From assembly GCF_032340315.1 (NCBI RefSeq), contig NZ_CP135436.1:1881501-1945500 (forward strand): a stretch of DNA of 64,000 bases, written 5' to 3'. This stretch comes from Streptococcus sp. DTU_2020_1001019_1_SI_AUS_MUR_006 (GTDB lineage Bacteria; Bacillota; Bacilli; Lactobacillales; Streptococcaceae). The notes under the pieces are model-generated. The model saw only the letters and a program-made list of their open reading frames with translations, did not search any database and was not told the origin of the DNA. A program made the position numbers and the translations under genes. Positions 40,668 to 50,168 of this stretch are shown one piece after another. How positions within the stretch are numbered: the stretch's first letter is position 1; every line of letters starts with the position of its first letter.

Positions 40668-42035
40668 CTATTTGGAAGTTGGCTTGCGCCTCGTTAATTT
40701 GACCACTGCTTCTGTCCTTGCTGTGTGCGGAAACATGTCAACGGACTGGATATAATGCAGTTCAAAGACATCAACCAATCGGACTAAATCACGCGCCAAG
40801 GTAGACACATTACAGGATACATAAACCATCTTTTCAGGAGCGTATTTGACAATGGTATCCAAGAGCTTATCATCTAAACCTGTACGTGGCGGATCCACAA
40901 TCAGGGCATCGGCACGATAGCCTTCCTTGTACCAACGAGGAATAATTTCTTCTGCAGTCCCTGCTTCATAGTGAGTATTGGTATAACCCATACGCTGGGC
41001 ATTTGCTTTGGCATCCTCAATAGCTTCTGGAATAATATCCATTCCTCTCAAACTTTTGACCTTTTTAGCAAAGGCAAAACCAATGGTCCCAACACCACAA
41101 TAGGCATCAATCAGATGGTCGTTCTCAGTAACGTCCAAGGCCTTAACCGCTTCACTGTAGAGGATTTCCGTCTGTTCAGGATTAAGCTGATAAAAAGCTC
41201 GAGGTGAAAGAGAGAACTCATAGTCTAAAACACCCTCACGTATACTATCTTGACCCCAAATAATCTCTGTCTTGTCCCCATAAGTCTCAGAAGTTTTGGC
41301 AGTATTGGTATTGACTGCGACAGTCACTACTTCAGGATAATCCTTGACTAGGTCTTTCACAAATTGAGTCAAATTCAATTGGCGATTGGTCACAATGATA
41401 ATCTGAACTTGCCCAGTTTTCCGTGCTCGACGAACCATGATGGTCCGAACTCCAAGGATTTTCCGTTCATCTGTAATCGGAATTTGATGATAGGTCAAGA
41501 GTTCAGCAATGCGATTGGCAACCGCTTGTGTCTCCTTGTCTTGAACCAGGCAGTCCTTTAACTCGACCAAATAATGGGAATTCTGAGCATACAAACCTGC
41601 CTTGACTTGACCTTTAAACTTTCGCGTTTGGAATTGCAGTTTAGCACGATAATACTTGGGTTTCTGCATGCCAATGGTTGGTCTAATTTCAAAATTTTCA
41701 TAGCCAGCAGGTGCAAATTTCTTCAGAGCTTGATGGAGGAGATCCGTCTTGAATTCTAACTGCTTGTCATAATGAAGGTGCATAATCTGACAGCCACCAC
41801 ACTCATTATAAATAGTACAATCTGGAACTACTCGAAACTTGGATTTTTTATTGACCTCAAGCAGCTTAGCCTCAACGTAGTTACGCTTAACCGAAGTCAC
41901 CTGACAATAGATATCTTCTCCCTTGAGGGCACCTGGAACAAAAACGAGGGTTTTCTGGTAAAATCCGATACCTTCCCCGTTTATCCCCATACGCTTGATT
42001 TTTAATGGAATTTTTTGTTTGACTTTTAGATTCAT
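40668..42035 (-). CDS. 23S rRNA (uracil-5-)-methyltransferase, RumA/TrmA family
   Basis: Makes 5-methyluridine in 23S rRNA (U1939 and/or U747 type; the site is not decided by sequence). It has an N-terminal TRAM-like domain (residues 5-60), an Fe-S cysteine set ([11 protein letters not shown] near 82-92 and a later Cys in KDCLVQ), the SAM region [14 protein letters not shown] near 320 and the catalytic cysteine in [13 protein letters not shown] near 410, with [10 protein letters not shown] before it. 455 residues. Divergent from the APH-like gene. Confidence 0.92.
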   Translation of the reverse strand: MNLKVKQKIPLKIKRMGINGEGIGFYQKTLVFVPGALKGEDIYCQVTSVKRNYVEAKLLEVNKKSKFRVVPDCTIYNECGGCQIMHLHYDKQLEFKTDLLHQALKKFAPAGYENFEIRPTIGMQKPKYYRAKLQFQTRKFKGQVKAGLYAQNSHYLVELKDCLVQDKETQAVANRIAELLTYHQIPITDERKILGVRTIMVRRARKTGQVQIIIVTNRQLNLTQFVKDLVKDYPEVVTVAVNTNTAKTSETYGDKTEIIWGQDSIREGVLDYEFSLSPRAFYQLNPEQTEILYSEAVKALDVTENDHLIDAYCGVGTIGFAFAKKVKSLRGMDIIPEAIEDAKANAQRMGYTNTHYEAGTAEEIIPRWYKEGYRADALIVDPPRTGLDDKLLDTIVKYAPEKMVYVSCNVSTLARDLVRLVDVFELHYIQSVDMFPHTARTEAVVKLTRRKPTSK

Positions 42036-42073
42036 AAGTCTATTATACCACGTAGTTTCTCAATGGTTAAGAA

Positions 42074-42084
42074 TATGTTACAAT
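42074..42084 (+). promoter_or_regulatory. Extended -10 promoter predicting a leaderless APH-like mRNA
   Basis: TATGTTACAAT is an extended -10; its hexamer ends at 42084, so a usual start seven bases on falls at 42091, the A of the ATG. There is no Shine-Dalgarno between. Confidence 0.7.
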
Positions 42085-42090
42085 AAAACC

Positions 42091-42864
42091 ATGAATACAA
42101 AGATATCTTTTTCCTCATTGGATTTTCCTGAGCAATTACGAACTTATATAGAGGAGGCAAGCCTTTCTGACAGCTCTTCTCATTCAAGCGCAAGGGTCCT
42201 TTATCTTGACTCAGGTTACTATTTAAAAATTGATCAAAAGGGAAGATTAGAGCGAGAAGCTAGCATTGCGAGTTGGTTTGAACAAGAGGGAATAGGAACT
42301 CCTGTTATCGACTATTTATCTACGGATAAAGACTATCTTCTGACAAAAGAAGCCATTGGCCGTGATGCTCTCGCTTTTTTAGATCAGCCAGAAAAAATCT
42401 GCCTAACAATGGCAGAGGCTCTTAAAAAGCTTCACAGCTTAAACCCACACAATTTTCCATCAGAAAATCATTTACAGACCTATAAAGACAGAGTCTTTAA
42501 AAACTATGAAAAAGGGGAGTTCTATGCCAAGGCGCTCCTAGCCCAATTCCAGATTAGCAGTCGCGAAGAGGCCTTCCAACTCATCCAAGAACAAGGGCAC
42601 CTTTTAAAGACAGATGCCTTCATTCACGGGGACGCCTGTCTACCGAACTTTATTCTAAAAGATGCTAGCCATTTCTCTTGCTTCATTGATCTTGGTTTGG
42701 CTGATTTTAGTGATCGGCATATCGATCTCTTTTGGGCAATTTGGTCCCTCAATTACAACTTAAAAGATCCCAAATATGCTGAACTATTTCTCGACTATTA
42801 CGGGAGAGAGCTGGTTGATAGCAACAAACTTCGACTCGTTGCTGCCTTTGAAGCATTTGGGTAA
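42091..42864 (+). CDS. Aminoglycoside phosphotransferase-like kinase (APH fold), substrate unknown
   Basis: A 257-residue protein of the APH/choline-kinase superfamily: catalytic loop HGDACLPNF (Brenner motif HGDxxxxN) near residue 187 and metal-binding Asp in CFIDLGLADF near 205. The N-lobe has YYLKIDQKG near 45 with the ATP-binding lysine. It could phosphorylate a small molecule; it is not one of the known resistance enzymes I recognise, and it is chromosomal beside recX. I chose the ATG at 42091 because the fold begins there and the -10 element lies seven bases before it. recX follows 9 bp downstream. Confidence 0.8.
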   Translation: MNTKISFSSLDFPEQLRTYIEEASLSDSSSHSSARVLYLDSGYYLKIDQKGRLEREASIASWFEQEGIGTPVIDYLSTDKDYLLTKEAIGRDALAFLDQPEKICLTMAEALKKLHSLNPHNFPSENHLQTYKDRVFKNYEKGEFYAKALLAQFQISSREEAFQLIQEQGHLLKTDAFIHGDACLPNFILKDASHFSCFIDLGLADFSDRHIDLFWAIWSLNYNLKDPKYAELFLDYYGRELVDSNKLRLVAAFEAFG

Positions 42865-42873
42865 GAGGAAAAC

Positions 42874-43650
42874 ATGAAAATCACAAAACTTGAAAAGAAA
42901 AAAAGACTCTATCTGCTCGAGCTTGATAGCGACAAATCCTGCTACATTACAGAGGATACCATTGTGCACTTTATGTTGACTAAAGGGAAAGAGATCTCAG
43001 CTGAAGAACTAACTGAGATTAAATCATTTGCGCAATTTTCCTACAGTAAAAATCTAGCTCTTTACCACTTATCCTTCAAAGCCCGTACTGAAAAAGAAGT
43101 TAGAGATTATCTTGCCAAACATGAAATTGATGAGAAAATCATCCCCAAAGTTATCCAGTCTTTAAAAGATGATAATTGGATCAATGATCGCCAATATGCT
43201 CAAGCAATCATCAATTCCAATCAGCTTTCAGGAGATAAGGGAAGCTATATGCTGATGCAGAAGATTTCTCAAAAAGGTGTTGCCAAATCCATTATCCAAG
43301 AAGTCATACAAGAATTTGAAATGACGGAAGTGGCAGAGCGTACAGCTGAAAAACTATTGAAAAAATACCAGGGGAAATTACCTGCCCGTGCTCTACAGGA
43401 TAAGGTTATCCAAGGTCTAACCAACAAAGGATTCTCATACTCAGAGGCCAAAACAGCCTTTGACCAATTGGACAGCCAGGTCGAAGAAGAAACCGTTCAG
43501 GAACTTATTTTTAAAGAGTTAGACAAGCAGTATCGGAAATATTCACGAAAGTATGAAGGATACGAACTGAAACAACGTTTGACCCAAGTTTTAGCTAGAA
43601 AAGGCTACGATTTTTCGGACATAGCCAGCGCTCTTAGAGATTATCTGTAA
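42874..43650 (+). CDS. recX: Regulatory protein RecX
   Basis: Modulates RecA filaments. The 258-residue chain is the long Gram-positive form with repeated three-helix modules: [15 protein letters not shown] near 65-80, [16 protein letters not shown] near 93-108, and later copies with [18 protein letters not shown] and [21 protein letters not shown] lies six bases before the ATG, nine bases after the APH-like stop, so the two are cotranscribed. Confidence 0.93.
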   Translation: MKITKLEKKKRLYLLELDSDKSCYITEDTIVHFMLTKGKEISAEELTEIKSFAQFSYSKNLALYHLSFKARTEKEVRDYLAKHEIDEKIIPKVIQSLKDDNWINDRQYAQAIINSNQLSGDKGSYMLMQKISQKGVAKSIIQEVIQEFEMTEVAERTAEKLLKKYQGKLPARALQDKVIQGLTNKGFSYSEAKTAFDQLDSQVEEETVQELIFKELDKQYRKYSRKYEGYELKQRLTQVLARKGYDFSDIASALRDYL

Positions 43651-43685
43651 CTTTTTCATGAAAAATTAAGAACTTTAAACAAAAA

Positions 43686-43696
43686 TATGATACAAT
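43686..43696 (+). promoter_or_regulatory. Extended -10 promoter of ntdP
   Basis: TATGATACAAT lies about 42 bases upstream of the ntdP ATG. The ribosome site of ntdP (GAAAGTTGG region) is weak. Confidence 0.6.
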
Positions 43697-43737
43697 AGTA
43701 AACGATAAACTTATAAATTGTAGAAAGTTGGTTAGTT

Positions 43738-44271
43738 ATGAAACTTCCAAAAGAAGGCGACTTTATTACAATTCAAAGTTATAAGCATGATGGGAGTCTT
43801 CACCGTACTTGGAGAGACACCATGGTACTAAAAACAACAGAGAACGCTATTATCGGCGTCAACGACCACACACTTGTTACCGAAAGTGACGGTCGTCGTT
43901 GGGTAACTCGAGAACCGGCTATTGTTTACTTTCACAAGAAATATTGGTTTAATATTATCGCTATGATTCGGGATAATGGTATCTCCTACTACTGCAATAT
44001 GGCAAGTCCTTACTATCTAGACGAAGAAGCTTTAAAGTACATTGACTATGATTTGGATGTTAAAGTTTTTACAGATGGTGAAAAACGCCTCTTGGACGTT
44101 GAGGAGTATGAACGACATAAGCGAAAAATGAAGTATTCTTCTGACTTAGACTATATTTTGAAAGAGCATGTTAAGATTCTTGTTGATTGGATCAACAATG
44201 AACGAGGCCCCTTCTCAGAAGCCTATGTCAACATTTGGTACAAACGCTACGTAGAACTAAAGAATCGGTAA
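43738..44271 (+). CDS. Nucleoside tri-/diphosphate phosphatase, DUF402 (NtdP) family
   Basis: A 177-residue DUF402 protein of the NtdP type, which hydrolyses nucleoside tri- and diphosphates in Staphylococcus. Typical points are the N-terminal [20 protein letters not shown], the central [13 protein letters not shown] and [20 protein letters not shown], and the metal-binding DYDLDVKVF. The gene has its own promoter and terminator. In pneumococcus it also follows recX. Confidence 0.88.
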   Translation: MKLPKEGDFITIQSYKHDGSLHRTWRDTMVLKTTENAIIGVNDHTLVTESDGRRWVTREPAIVYFHKKYWFNIIAMIRDNGISYYCNMASPYYLDEEALKYIDYDLDVKVFTDGEKRLLDVEEYERHKRKMKYSSDLDYILKEHVKILVDWINNERGPFSEAYVNIWYKRYVELKNR

Positions 44272-44279
44272 AGTTGTCA

Positions 44280-44312
44280 AAGGTCAGGAACAAAATCCTG
44301 ACCTTGTTTTTA
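44280..44312 (+). terminator. Terminator of ntdP
   Basis: 10 bp arms AAGGTCAGGA and TCCTGACCTT, six-base loop, then GTTTTTA. Confidence 0.9.
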
Positions 44313-44425
44313 TTTGAAAAAATACAAATCACCTTCGTATCAAAATAGTTAGTTTTGTCTTTCTACATAGCACCAATCCTTTAGTACAATCCTTGGAAAA
44401 AATGACTTAACAAAGAAAATGTTAT

Positions 44426-45283
44426 TTAATCTACTAACTGATTTAATCGTTTTTGAAAATATAAAGCAATATTTTTAGACTCAATAAACTCAAAATATTT
44501 AATGACATTGTTCATTTGTTTAATTCCAGATTCTTTAGATTCTGTCAGGTATATTTTATATCCTTCTACAAATTTGAATGTAGATTTTTCAAAAACTTTT
44601 GTGTCATCTTTTAATAATTTTTTTAATTTCATTTCAAAGTAGTCTGCATATATTAGATGTGAATTTTCAAGGCAACAAAACCAAAAATTTAAACAAGCTG
44701 ACACAACTAAATTCCTATTCTTGCCGATTTTTTCGTAATAATGTGTACGCTCTAGTATTTCTTTTCCGACCCTGTAAATATAATCTATTTCAAAAAGATG
44801 ATATAAATTACCAATCAGCGTTATCTCATAGGACTCCCATCGTTCCTTCTGGAATAAATAGTCATATACTAAATTTAGATCATCTCTACTAACTACATGA
44901 TTACAATCTATTTGATTTAATAATCCTTGAACCATAATTGTATTTATTTTATGAGTTTTTTCCCCACTCTTCTCAAAAAGTTTTTGTTGCTCATTTTTTA
45001 TTTCCTCCAACCCTTTAGTATTCAAACTATAAAAATTTGGAGATAAATTAACCAAAAAATCATCAAGCTCAGATCTTTTATAATGTTCTAGGTAGTTACA
45101 AAAATTCTCTATCGAAACATTGATATTTGATAATAATTTAAAGAACGTTGAAAGAGAAATTTCATTTTCTCCCCTTTCAAATCTAGAGAGTTGAGATTTT
45201 GATATAGAATCAGCTGCAGCATACTCTAAAGAATATCCGTTTAATTTTCTAAAATATCGAAAAGCTTCTCCGTAATTTTTCAT
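44426..45283 (-). CDS. Rgg/MutR-family transcriptional regulator
   Basis: A 285-residue regulator: N-terminal XRE helix-turn-helix (residues about 8-62, with GYSLEYAAADSISKSQLSRF and RGENEIS) and a long helical C-terminal domain of the Rgg type that in other members binds short peptides. It lies 12 bp downstream of a methyltransferase gene on the same strand, so both are probably one transcript; this regulator-last order is unusual for an Rgg/SHP pair, and no convincing SHP gene was found beside it. A/T-rich, like its partner. The regulated genes and inducer are unknown. Confidence 0.85.
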   Translation of the reverse strand: MKNYGEAFRYFRKLNGYSLEYAAADSISKSQLSRFERGENEISLSTFFKLLSNINVSIENFCNYLEHYKRSELDDFLVNLSPNFYSLNTKGLEEIKNEQQKLFEKSGEKTHKINTIMVQGLLNQIDCNHVVSRDDLNLVYDYLFQKERWESYEITLIGNLYHLFEIDYIYRVGKEILERTHYYEKIGKNRNLVVSACLNFWFCCLENSHLIYADYFEMKLKKLLKDDTKVFEKSTFKFVEGYKIYLTESKESGIKQMNNVIKYFEFIESKNIALYFQKRLNQLVD

Positions 45284-45295
45284 ACTTTCGTTCCC

Positions 45296-46069
45296 TTAAC
45301 TTTCTTTTCGAGCGATAAACATACCATATTCTTTAGGAATGATCAACGTACCATTATTAAACTCACTTTCCAATCTTTTACGTATTATTTCCTCTTCTAG
45401 TGAACCTATTTCTGAAATTCCTTTAAACGATTGGATGTATTTAACTAGGTCATCTATTCTAGTTACCTGTAACTCATCATCATAGAGTAATGTATCGACA
45501 GAGTTAAAATACCTACTCAGGTACCTTTTACCATTTTGTAAAGTAAACGTTTTATTTTCTAAATCTTGATTAACCTCATCTTTCAATAAACTGGCCAAAA
45601 AATCTACAACTCCATTTTCACCAAATGTAGCACAGTAAAAAATGCCCCCTGTTTTTAGAACCCTATTCACCTCAGAGAGAACTTTAGGAATATCATTCAC
45701 ATGATGTAGAAGCATATTAGCAATAACAATATCAAATGTTTCATTCTCAAAAGAAATCTTTTGAATATCCATTATTTCATAGTTGACATTGTCTCTATTT
45801 CCAATCACTGACTTCGTTGTTTTTACCATATCTTGAGAAAAATCTGTAACAACCAACTGCTTCATCTTGTCTATAGAATCAAGATTACTTTTCCACAGTT
45901 CTCCTGTACCACATCCCAATTCTAGAACCTTTACTTCATCAGTGATTTCGTAGTTAGAAAATATCCAATTGTTAAATCCCAATTTATTTTTTGAATACTT
46001 CTTATGCAATTCTACTCGAATATCAAGATTATCATGATTTTTATATTGTTCAATTACCTTATCAATCAT
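45296..46069 (-). CDS. Class I SAM-dependent methyltransferase of unknown substrate
   Basis: A 257-residue methyltransferase of the UbiE/Methyltransf_11 type: motif I VLELGCGTGELW near residue 47, IVIANMLLHHVNDIPKVL near 113 and RVLKTGGIFYCATFG near 136. The C-terminal 100 residues are a less typical cap. Substrate could be a small molecule; the sequence does not say. GGAGG precedes the ATG by nine bases. It leads a two-gene unit with the Rgg-type regulator, an accessory insertion between ntdP and queH. Confidence 0.82.
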   Translation of the reverse strand: MIDKVIEQYKNHDNLDIRVELHKKYSKNKLGFNNWIFSNYEITDEVKVLELGCGTGELWKSNLDSIDKMKQLVVTDFSQDMVKTTKSVIGNRDNVNYEIMDIQKISFENETFDIVIANMLLHHVNDIPKVLSEVNRVLKTGGIFYCATFGENGVVDFLASLLKDEVNQDLENKTFTLQNGKRYLSRYFNSVDTLLYDDELQVTRIDDLVKYIQSFKGISEIGSLEEEIIRKRLESEFNNGTLIIPKEYGMFIARKES

Positions 46070-46098
46070 TAAAAATGACCTCCACTCTATAATTTGAC

Positions 46099-46128
46099 AT
46101 TATATCACAAGAATAAAGATAGTGTAAA
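46099..46128 (-). promoter_or_regulatory. Promoter of the methyltransferase-Rgg unit
   Basis: On the minus strand TTTACA (46123-46128), 18 bp spacer, TATAAT (46099-46104) in an extended -10 TGTGATATAAT. The rest of 46070-46430 (361 bp) is A/T-rich with only very short open frames and the queH terminator at its end. Confidence 0.7.
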
Positions 46129-46399
46129 ATAAGTTGTATAAATGCAAAAAGGAATAAATTTACCACAGCATTGCTAAACTCCCTGGATTAAAAATAAAAA
46201 ATATCAATAAATTTTCCATTTTTTTCTTGAAACAGCATTAAACTGTTTATCTGTCTTCTAGATTCCAAATATCCCCAATCAAAATTTTTTCTTTTATTCA
46301 CAAGTTTTAAGAATTCACATGTTTATTGAAGTCTCACAAGCTCGAACTAGGAATTCAAGACTTGCTCCATTGATTTCTATTCTACCACCTTTTGTTAGC

Positions 46400-46426
46400 A
46401 AAAAACCTGCCACATTAGGCAGGTTT
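46400..46426 (-). terminator. Terminator of queH
   Basis: 9 bp arms AAACCTGCC and GGCAGGTTT, six-base loop, followed by TTTTTT on the minus strand. Confidence 0.9.
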
Positions 46427-46430
46427 CCCT

Positions 46431-47198
46431 TTAAATATCTAATTTTGTAACGGTGAACTTGATATGCGAATAGTCTTTCTCGATATCCTTATCTAGCATG
46501 AAGGCTGTTGCATCTTTCTTGACTTGTACCAGGTCGATATTCTGGGCTTGAGCTGCATATACACAACCACAGTAACATTGGCGATAGATGTCATACTCTT
46601 CACACATCTCTACAGAACGTTTGTAGCCTTGATTTTTCTTAAAGTCACTCGGAAGATAATGAGTGGTGTAGATTTTCTGCACATCAATTCCAATACTATT
46701 GATGGTTTGCGAATTTTTATGAGGACTGATCGTCAGGGCCGAACCAAAGTAGTCAAATCCTAAGTCCATGGCCACCTGCGCTGTCTTATCCAAGCGATAG
46801 TCAAAACAAACCTTGCAGCGGTCACCACCTTCAGGTTCTTCTTCCAAACCTCTAACCAGTTGACGGTATTCATTAGGCTCATAAGGTGCTTCTAGGTATT
46901 GGACATTATTGCTAGTTCGCTCATTGAAATCACTGACAAACTTTTTTGTTACATAGGCGCGCTTATGATACTCAGCTTTGGGATGGATATTTGAATTTGC
47001 AAAATAAATGGTCACATCTGCATACTTGGTCAAATACTCTAAAGTATAGGTGCTACAGGGGGCACAACAGACGTGCATGAGAATAGTTGGCCTCTCTTCA
47101 TTTTTTTCCCACACTTGGACCATCTTTTGCATGACACGGTCATAGTTGATCTTTTGATTGGGATTCATCTTACTTAGAATTTCTTCTACATCGATCAT
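46431..47198 (-). CDS. queH: Epoxyqueuosine reductase QueH
   Basis: Reduces epoxyqueuosine to queuosine in tRNA, the non-cobalamin alternative to QueG. The DUF208 pattern is clear: HVCCAPCSTYTLEYL near residue 42 and, later, GGDRCKVCFDYRL and RQCYCGCVYA with the cysteines that bind an Fe-S cluster and a second metal site. At 255 residues the length is normal. Single gene with its own terminator; other queuosine genes are not in this window. Confidence 0.93.
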   Translation of the reverse strand: MIDVEEILSKMNPNQKINYDRVMQKMVQVWEKNEERPTILMHVCCAPCSTYTLEYLTKYADVTIYFANSNIHPKAEYHKRAYVTKKFVSDFNERTSNNVQYLEAPYEPNEYRQLVRGLEEEPEGGDRCKVCFDYRLDKTAQVAMDLGFDYFGSALTISPHKNSQTINSIGIDVQKIYTTHYLPSDFKKNQGYKRSVEMCEEYDIYRQCYCGCVYAAQAQNIDLVQVKKDATAFMLDKDIEKDYSHIKFTVTKLDI

Positions 47199-47283
47199 AC
47201 TCTTCTCCTTTTCTTCTTGTTATTTTATCACAAGAAGCCTCTTTGGGCAAATAGGTTTTCGTGCTTTACTCAGTTTTTAAGTC

Positions 47284-48465
47284 CTAGTCCAATACCTTGC
47301 CCATCCTTTTTAGACCGATTATTAGGATAGGGGAGGTTAAAAGCAAGATAAGACCTAGAACTAAAAAGACAGCTACAAGACCCCAATGATCGATCAACCA
47401 ACCTGTCAATGGGAAAATGACAATCATAGATAAACTAAAGAGCATAGAATTGATACTAAGCATGGTGGCTCTTACACTTGAGGGTAAATAGCCTTGTAAA
47501 TCATTGAAGTAGATCGGCTGATAAACTGCATAGAGTCCATTAGTCAAGAGATAGATCAATAGATAAGCCAAGGGTGTGCCAATAACTACAAATAACAAGG
47601 CCAATCCCGTTAGTACAACAAGAATCGGAAAAACTTGGTTGCTATTCCATTTTTTACCGATTTGACTAGCTACATAAACCGCAAATAGATTTAGCAAACT
47701 ACCAATCAGCATGACCAATGAAACCTGCCATCCTGCTAAGTCACTTATTTTCTGCTGATAGTAAAAGTAAAACATGCACATGAGTGTCCCGACTAGCTGG
47801 TAAGCCATCATCCAGTAAAAGAGCACTGGTTTTTCTTGCCATTCTTGTTTCACTACCACCAATATCCGTTTTAAGGTCAAATGCTCTCTTTCATCACTCT
47901 TGCTCTCTGGCTCTTTCATTAGAAAAATCAAGAGAATGGATAGTGATGAAAGTCCAATAGCAATCAAATAAGTCCAAGCCAATGCTCCGTGAATAAAGAG
48001 GCCTGCCACAACTGTACCTAAGGTTCGGGTGACTTCTGCCACACCAGACAAAAAGCTAGAAATATAAAGATAACGGTCCTTTTGACCTGCTTCTACAGCT
48101 GAATCATATAAGAAAGCCGTACTGGTCCCCGAATCAAAATTGTAGGACCAAGCATTAACCATCATGGCAAGCGCATAAATCCAAAAATTCCCCTGACCAA
48201 ACAAAATCAAGATAGAGGATACAATACTGGCCAAGCGAGCCAAATAGAGATTGGTCTTGTAGCTAAATCGATCGGCCAACATACCAGAGGGGATTTCACA
48301 CAAGAGACTTGTACCGTGAAAGATACTTTCTAATAGACCGATTTGAAGTAAGGAAAGACCATTTTGGATGAAAAATAAAATCCAAAAACTGGTAATACCA
48401 AAATAAGATGTGAATTCCAGTCCTGCTAGGAGTGGAATATTGCGTTTGTAAGTTCTTTTAAACAT
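47284..48465 (-). CDS. MFS transporter
   Basis: A 393-residue integral membrane protein with about 12 predicted segments. The loop between segments 2 and 3 reads SGMLADRFSYKTNL, matching the MFS signature G-x-x-x-D-R-x-G-R/K-like loop. No substrate can be named; drug or small-molecule efflux is one possibility. It stands between queH and asnS on the same strand with gaps of 86 and 209 bp, so it is probably transcribed alone. Confidence 0.85.
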   Translation of the reverse strand: MFKRTYKRNIPLLAGLEFTSYFGITSFWILFFIQNGLSLLQIGLLESIFHGTSLLCEIPSGMLADRFSYKTNLYLARLASIVSSILILFGQGNFWIYALAMMVNAWSYNFDSGTSTAFLYDSAVEAGQKDRYLYISSFLSGVAEVTRTLGTVVAGLFIHGALAWTYLIAIGLSSLSILLIFLMKEPESKSDEREHLTLKRILVVVKQEWQEKPVLFYWMMAYQLVGTLMCMFYFYYQQKISDLAGWQVSLVMLIGSLLNLFAVYVASQIGKKWNSNQVFPILVVLTGLALLFVVIGTPLAYLLIYLLTNGLYAVYQPIYFNDLQGYLPSSVRATMLSINSMLFSLSMIVIFPLTGWLIDHWGLVAVFLVLGLILLLTSPILIIGLKRMGKVLD

Positions 48466-48635
48466 TGTTTTCTCTCTTTCAATATGTAATATAATTGTTT
48501 CTAAAAGACTTACCTAGATTTGCCTACATTTTCTCCACCTCTTTCATTTAAAGTGAGAGTAGGGCTGTAAAAGCTGATGAAATCAACGTAGTAGAGCCCA
48601 CTCAACCACTGCGTCTTGCTCGACAATCCAAAGAT

Positions 48636-48668
48636 AATTGAGAGGCTAGGACTTTTGTCCCAGCCTCA
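48636..48668 (-). terminator. Hairpin terminator of asnS
   Basis: Arms GAGGCTaGGAC and GTCCcAGCCTC around a TTTT loop just after the asnS stop; the T-tail is weak (TCAATTATCTTT). The remaining gap to the MFS gene shows no gene. Confidence 0.65.
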
Positions 48669-48674
48669 TCGTTA

Positions 48675-50021
48675 TTAAGGTTTGATACGGTGCAACATAC
48701 GTGGGAATGGGATCGCTTCACGGATGTGTTTAGTTCCAGCTGCGAAGGTGACCATACGCTCGATACCAATACCAAATCCACCGTGTGGAACTGTACCGTA
48801 TTTACGAAGGTCAAGGTAGAATTCGTACTCTGTACGATCCATGCCAAGTTCATCCATCTTAGCGACAAGGGCATCGTAGTCTTCCTCACGCATAGAACCA
48901 CCGATGATTTCTCCATAGCCTTCTGGAGCGAGCAAGTCTGCACAAAGCACGCGCTCTGGATTTCCAGGAACTGGTTTCATGTAAAATGCCTTGATGGCTG
49001 CTGGATAGTTCATAACAAATGTTGGCACACCAAAGTGATTTGAAATCCAAGTTTCATGTGGTGAACCAAAGTCATCACCATGCTCAAGATGTTCGTAGTC
49101 AGCGTCTTCATCATTTTCATGCTCTTGCAAGAGGTCAATAGCTTGATCATAAGTGATGCGTTTGAATGGCTCTGCAATGTAGCGTTTCAAAAGTTCTGTA
49201 TCACGTTCCAAGGTTTCCAAGGCTTGAGGCGCACGGTCAAGAACTCCTTGAAGAAGAGCTTTTACATAAGCTTCTTGCAAATCAAGTGACTCATCGTGTG
49301 TCAAGTATGAGTACTCCGCATCCATCATCCAGAACTCAGTCAAGTGACGGCGAGTTTTTGATTTCTCCGCACGGAATACTGGACCAAAGTCGAATACACG
49401 ACCAAGAGCCATAGCACCAGCTTCAAGATAAAGCTGTCCTGATTGGCTCAAGTATGCTGGTGTTCCAAAGTAGTCTGTTTCGAAAAGTTCTGTAGAATCT
49501 TCTGCTGCATTTCCTGAAAGAATTGGGCTATCAAATTTCATGAAGCCGTTCTTGTCAAAGAACTCATAAGTTGCATAAATGATTGCGTTACGGATTTGCA
49601 TAACAGCGACTTGTTTGCGTGAACGCAACCACAAGTGGCGGTTATCCATCAAGAAGTCTGTTCCGTGTTCTTTTGGTGTAATTGGGTAGTCTTGAGATTC
49701 ACCAATCACTTCGATGTCTGTAATGTCCAACTCATAGCCAAACTTAGAACGTTCGTCTTCTTTGACAATCCCTGTCACATAAACAGAAGTTTCTTGGCTT
49801 AAGCGTTTGATAACATCAAACTTCTCAAGTCCCACTTCTTCACCAAATTTTTCGATAAAGTTTGGTTTAAAAGCCACACCTTGGAAAAAGGCTGTTCCAT
49901 CACGCAATTGTAAGAAGGCAATTTTCCCTTTTCCTGATTTGTTGGCAACCCAAGCACCGATAGTGACTTCTTGACCAACGTAGTCTTTTACTTCGATAAT
50001 TGTTACACGTTTTGTCATCAT
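48675..50021 (-). CDS. asnS: Asparaginyl-tRNA synthetase
   Basis: Charges tRNA-Asn. The N-terminal OB-fold (residues 10-110, [20 protein letters not shown]) is followed by the class II core: motif 2 in [19 protein letters not shown] near 220-238 and motif 3 [10 protein letters not shown] near 415. 448 residues from the first of two adjacent ATGs; AAGGAAG is best spaced to the first, but the second (447 residues) is the usual annotation. No T-box leader was seen. asnS lies downstream of aspC and tseB, the Bacillus order ypmB-aspB-asnS. Confidence 0.96.
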   Translation of the reverse strand: MMTKRVTIIEVKDYVGQEVTIGAWVANKSGKGKIAFLQLRDGTAFFQGVAFKPNFIEKFGEEVGLEKFDVIKRLSQETSVYVTGIVKEDERSKFGYELDITDIEVIGESQDYPITPKEHGTDFLMDNRHLWLRSRKQVAVMQIRNAIIYATYEFFDKNGFMKFDSPILSGNAAEDSTELFETDYFGTPAYLSQSGQLYLEAGAMALGRVFDFGPVFRAEKSKTRRHLTEFWMMDAEYSYLTHDESLDLQEAYVKALLQGVLDRAPQALETLERDTELLKRYIAEPFKRITYDQAIDLLQEHENDEDADYEHLEHGDDFGSPHETWISNHFGVPTFVMNYPAAIKAFYMKPVPGNPERVLCADLLAPEGYGEIIGGSMREEDYDALVAKMDELGMDRTEYEFYLDLRKYGTVPHGGFGIGIERMVTFAAGTKHIREAIPFPRMLHRIKP

Positions 50022-50123
50022 TTATCTTCCTTTATTCGTTTAACTTGTCCAAAGACATTATTACTCATTATTGTACCACAAATAATGCCTGATAGCTAGC
50101 TAGTTTGACAGAAATTCCTAAGT

Positions 50124-50161
50124 TTTTAAAAATAAAAACCTCCGTTATTAAGACGAAGGTT
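50124..50161 (-). terminator. Terminator of aspC
   Basis: Arms AACCTTCG and CGGAGGTT (one G-T pair) with TTTTTATTTTT following on the minus strand. Confidence 0.8.
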
Positions 50162-50168
50162 AAACTTC

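Noticed and set aside
46160..46219. A 19-codon hydrophobic frame (minus strand) upstream of the methyltransferase-Rgg pair that could be an SHP-like pheromone gene
   Set aside because: It has no Shine-Dalgarno and no promoter of its own, lacks the charged N-terminus of known SHPs and is not adjacent to the regulator gene. Left out as a feature.
50022..50168. T-box leader of asnS
   Set aside because: The 5' region of asnS is too short and no specifier stem or T-box core could be seen.
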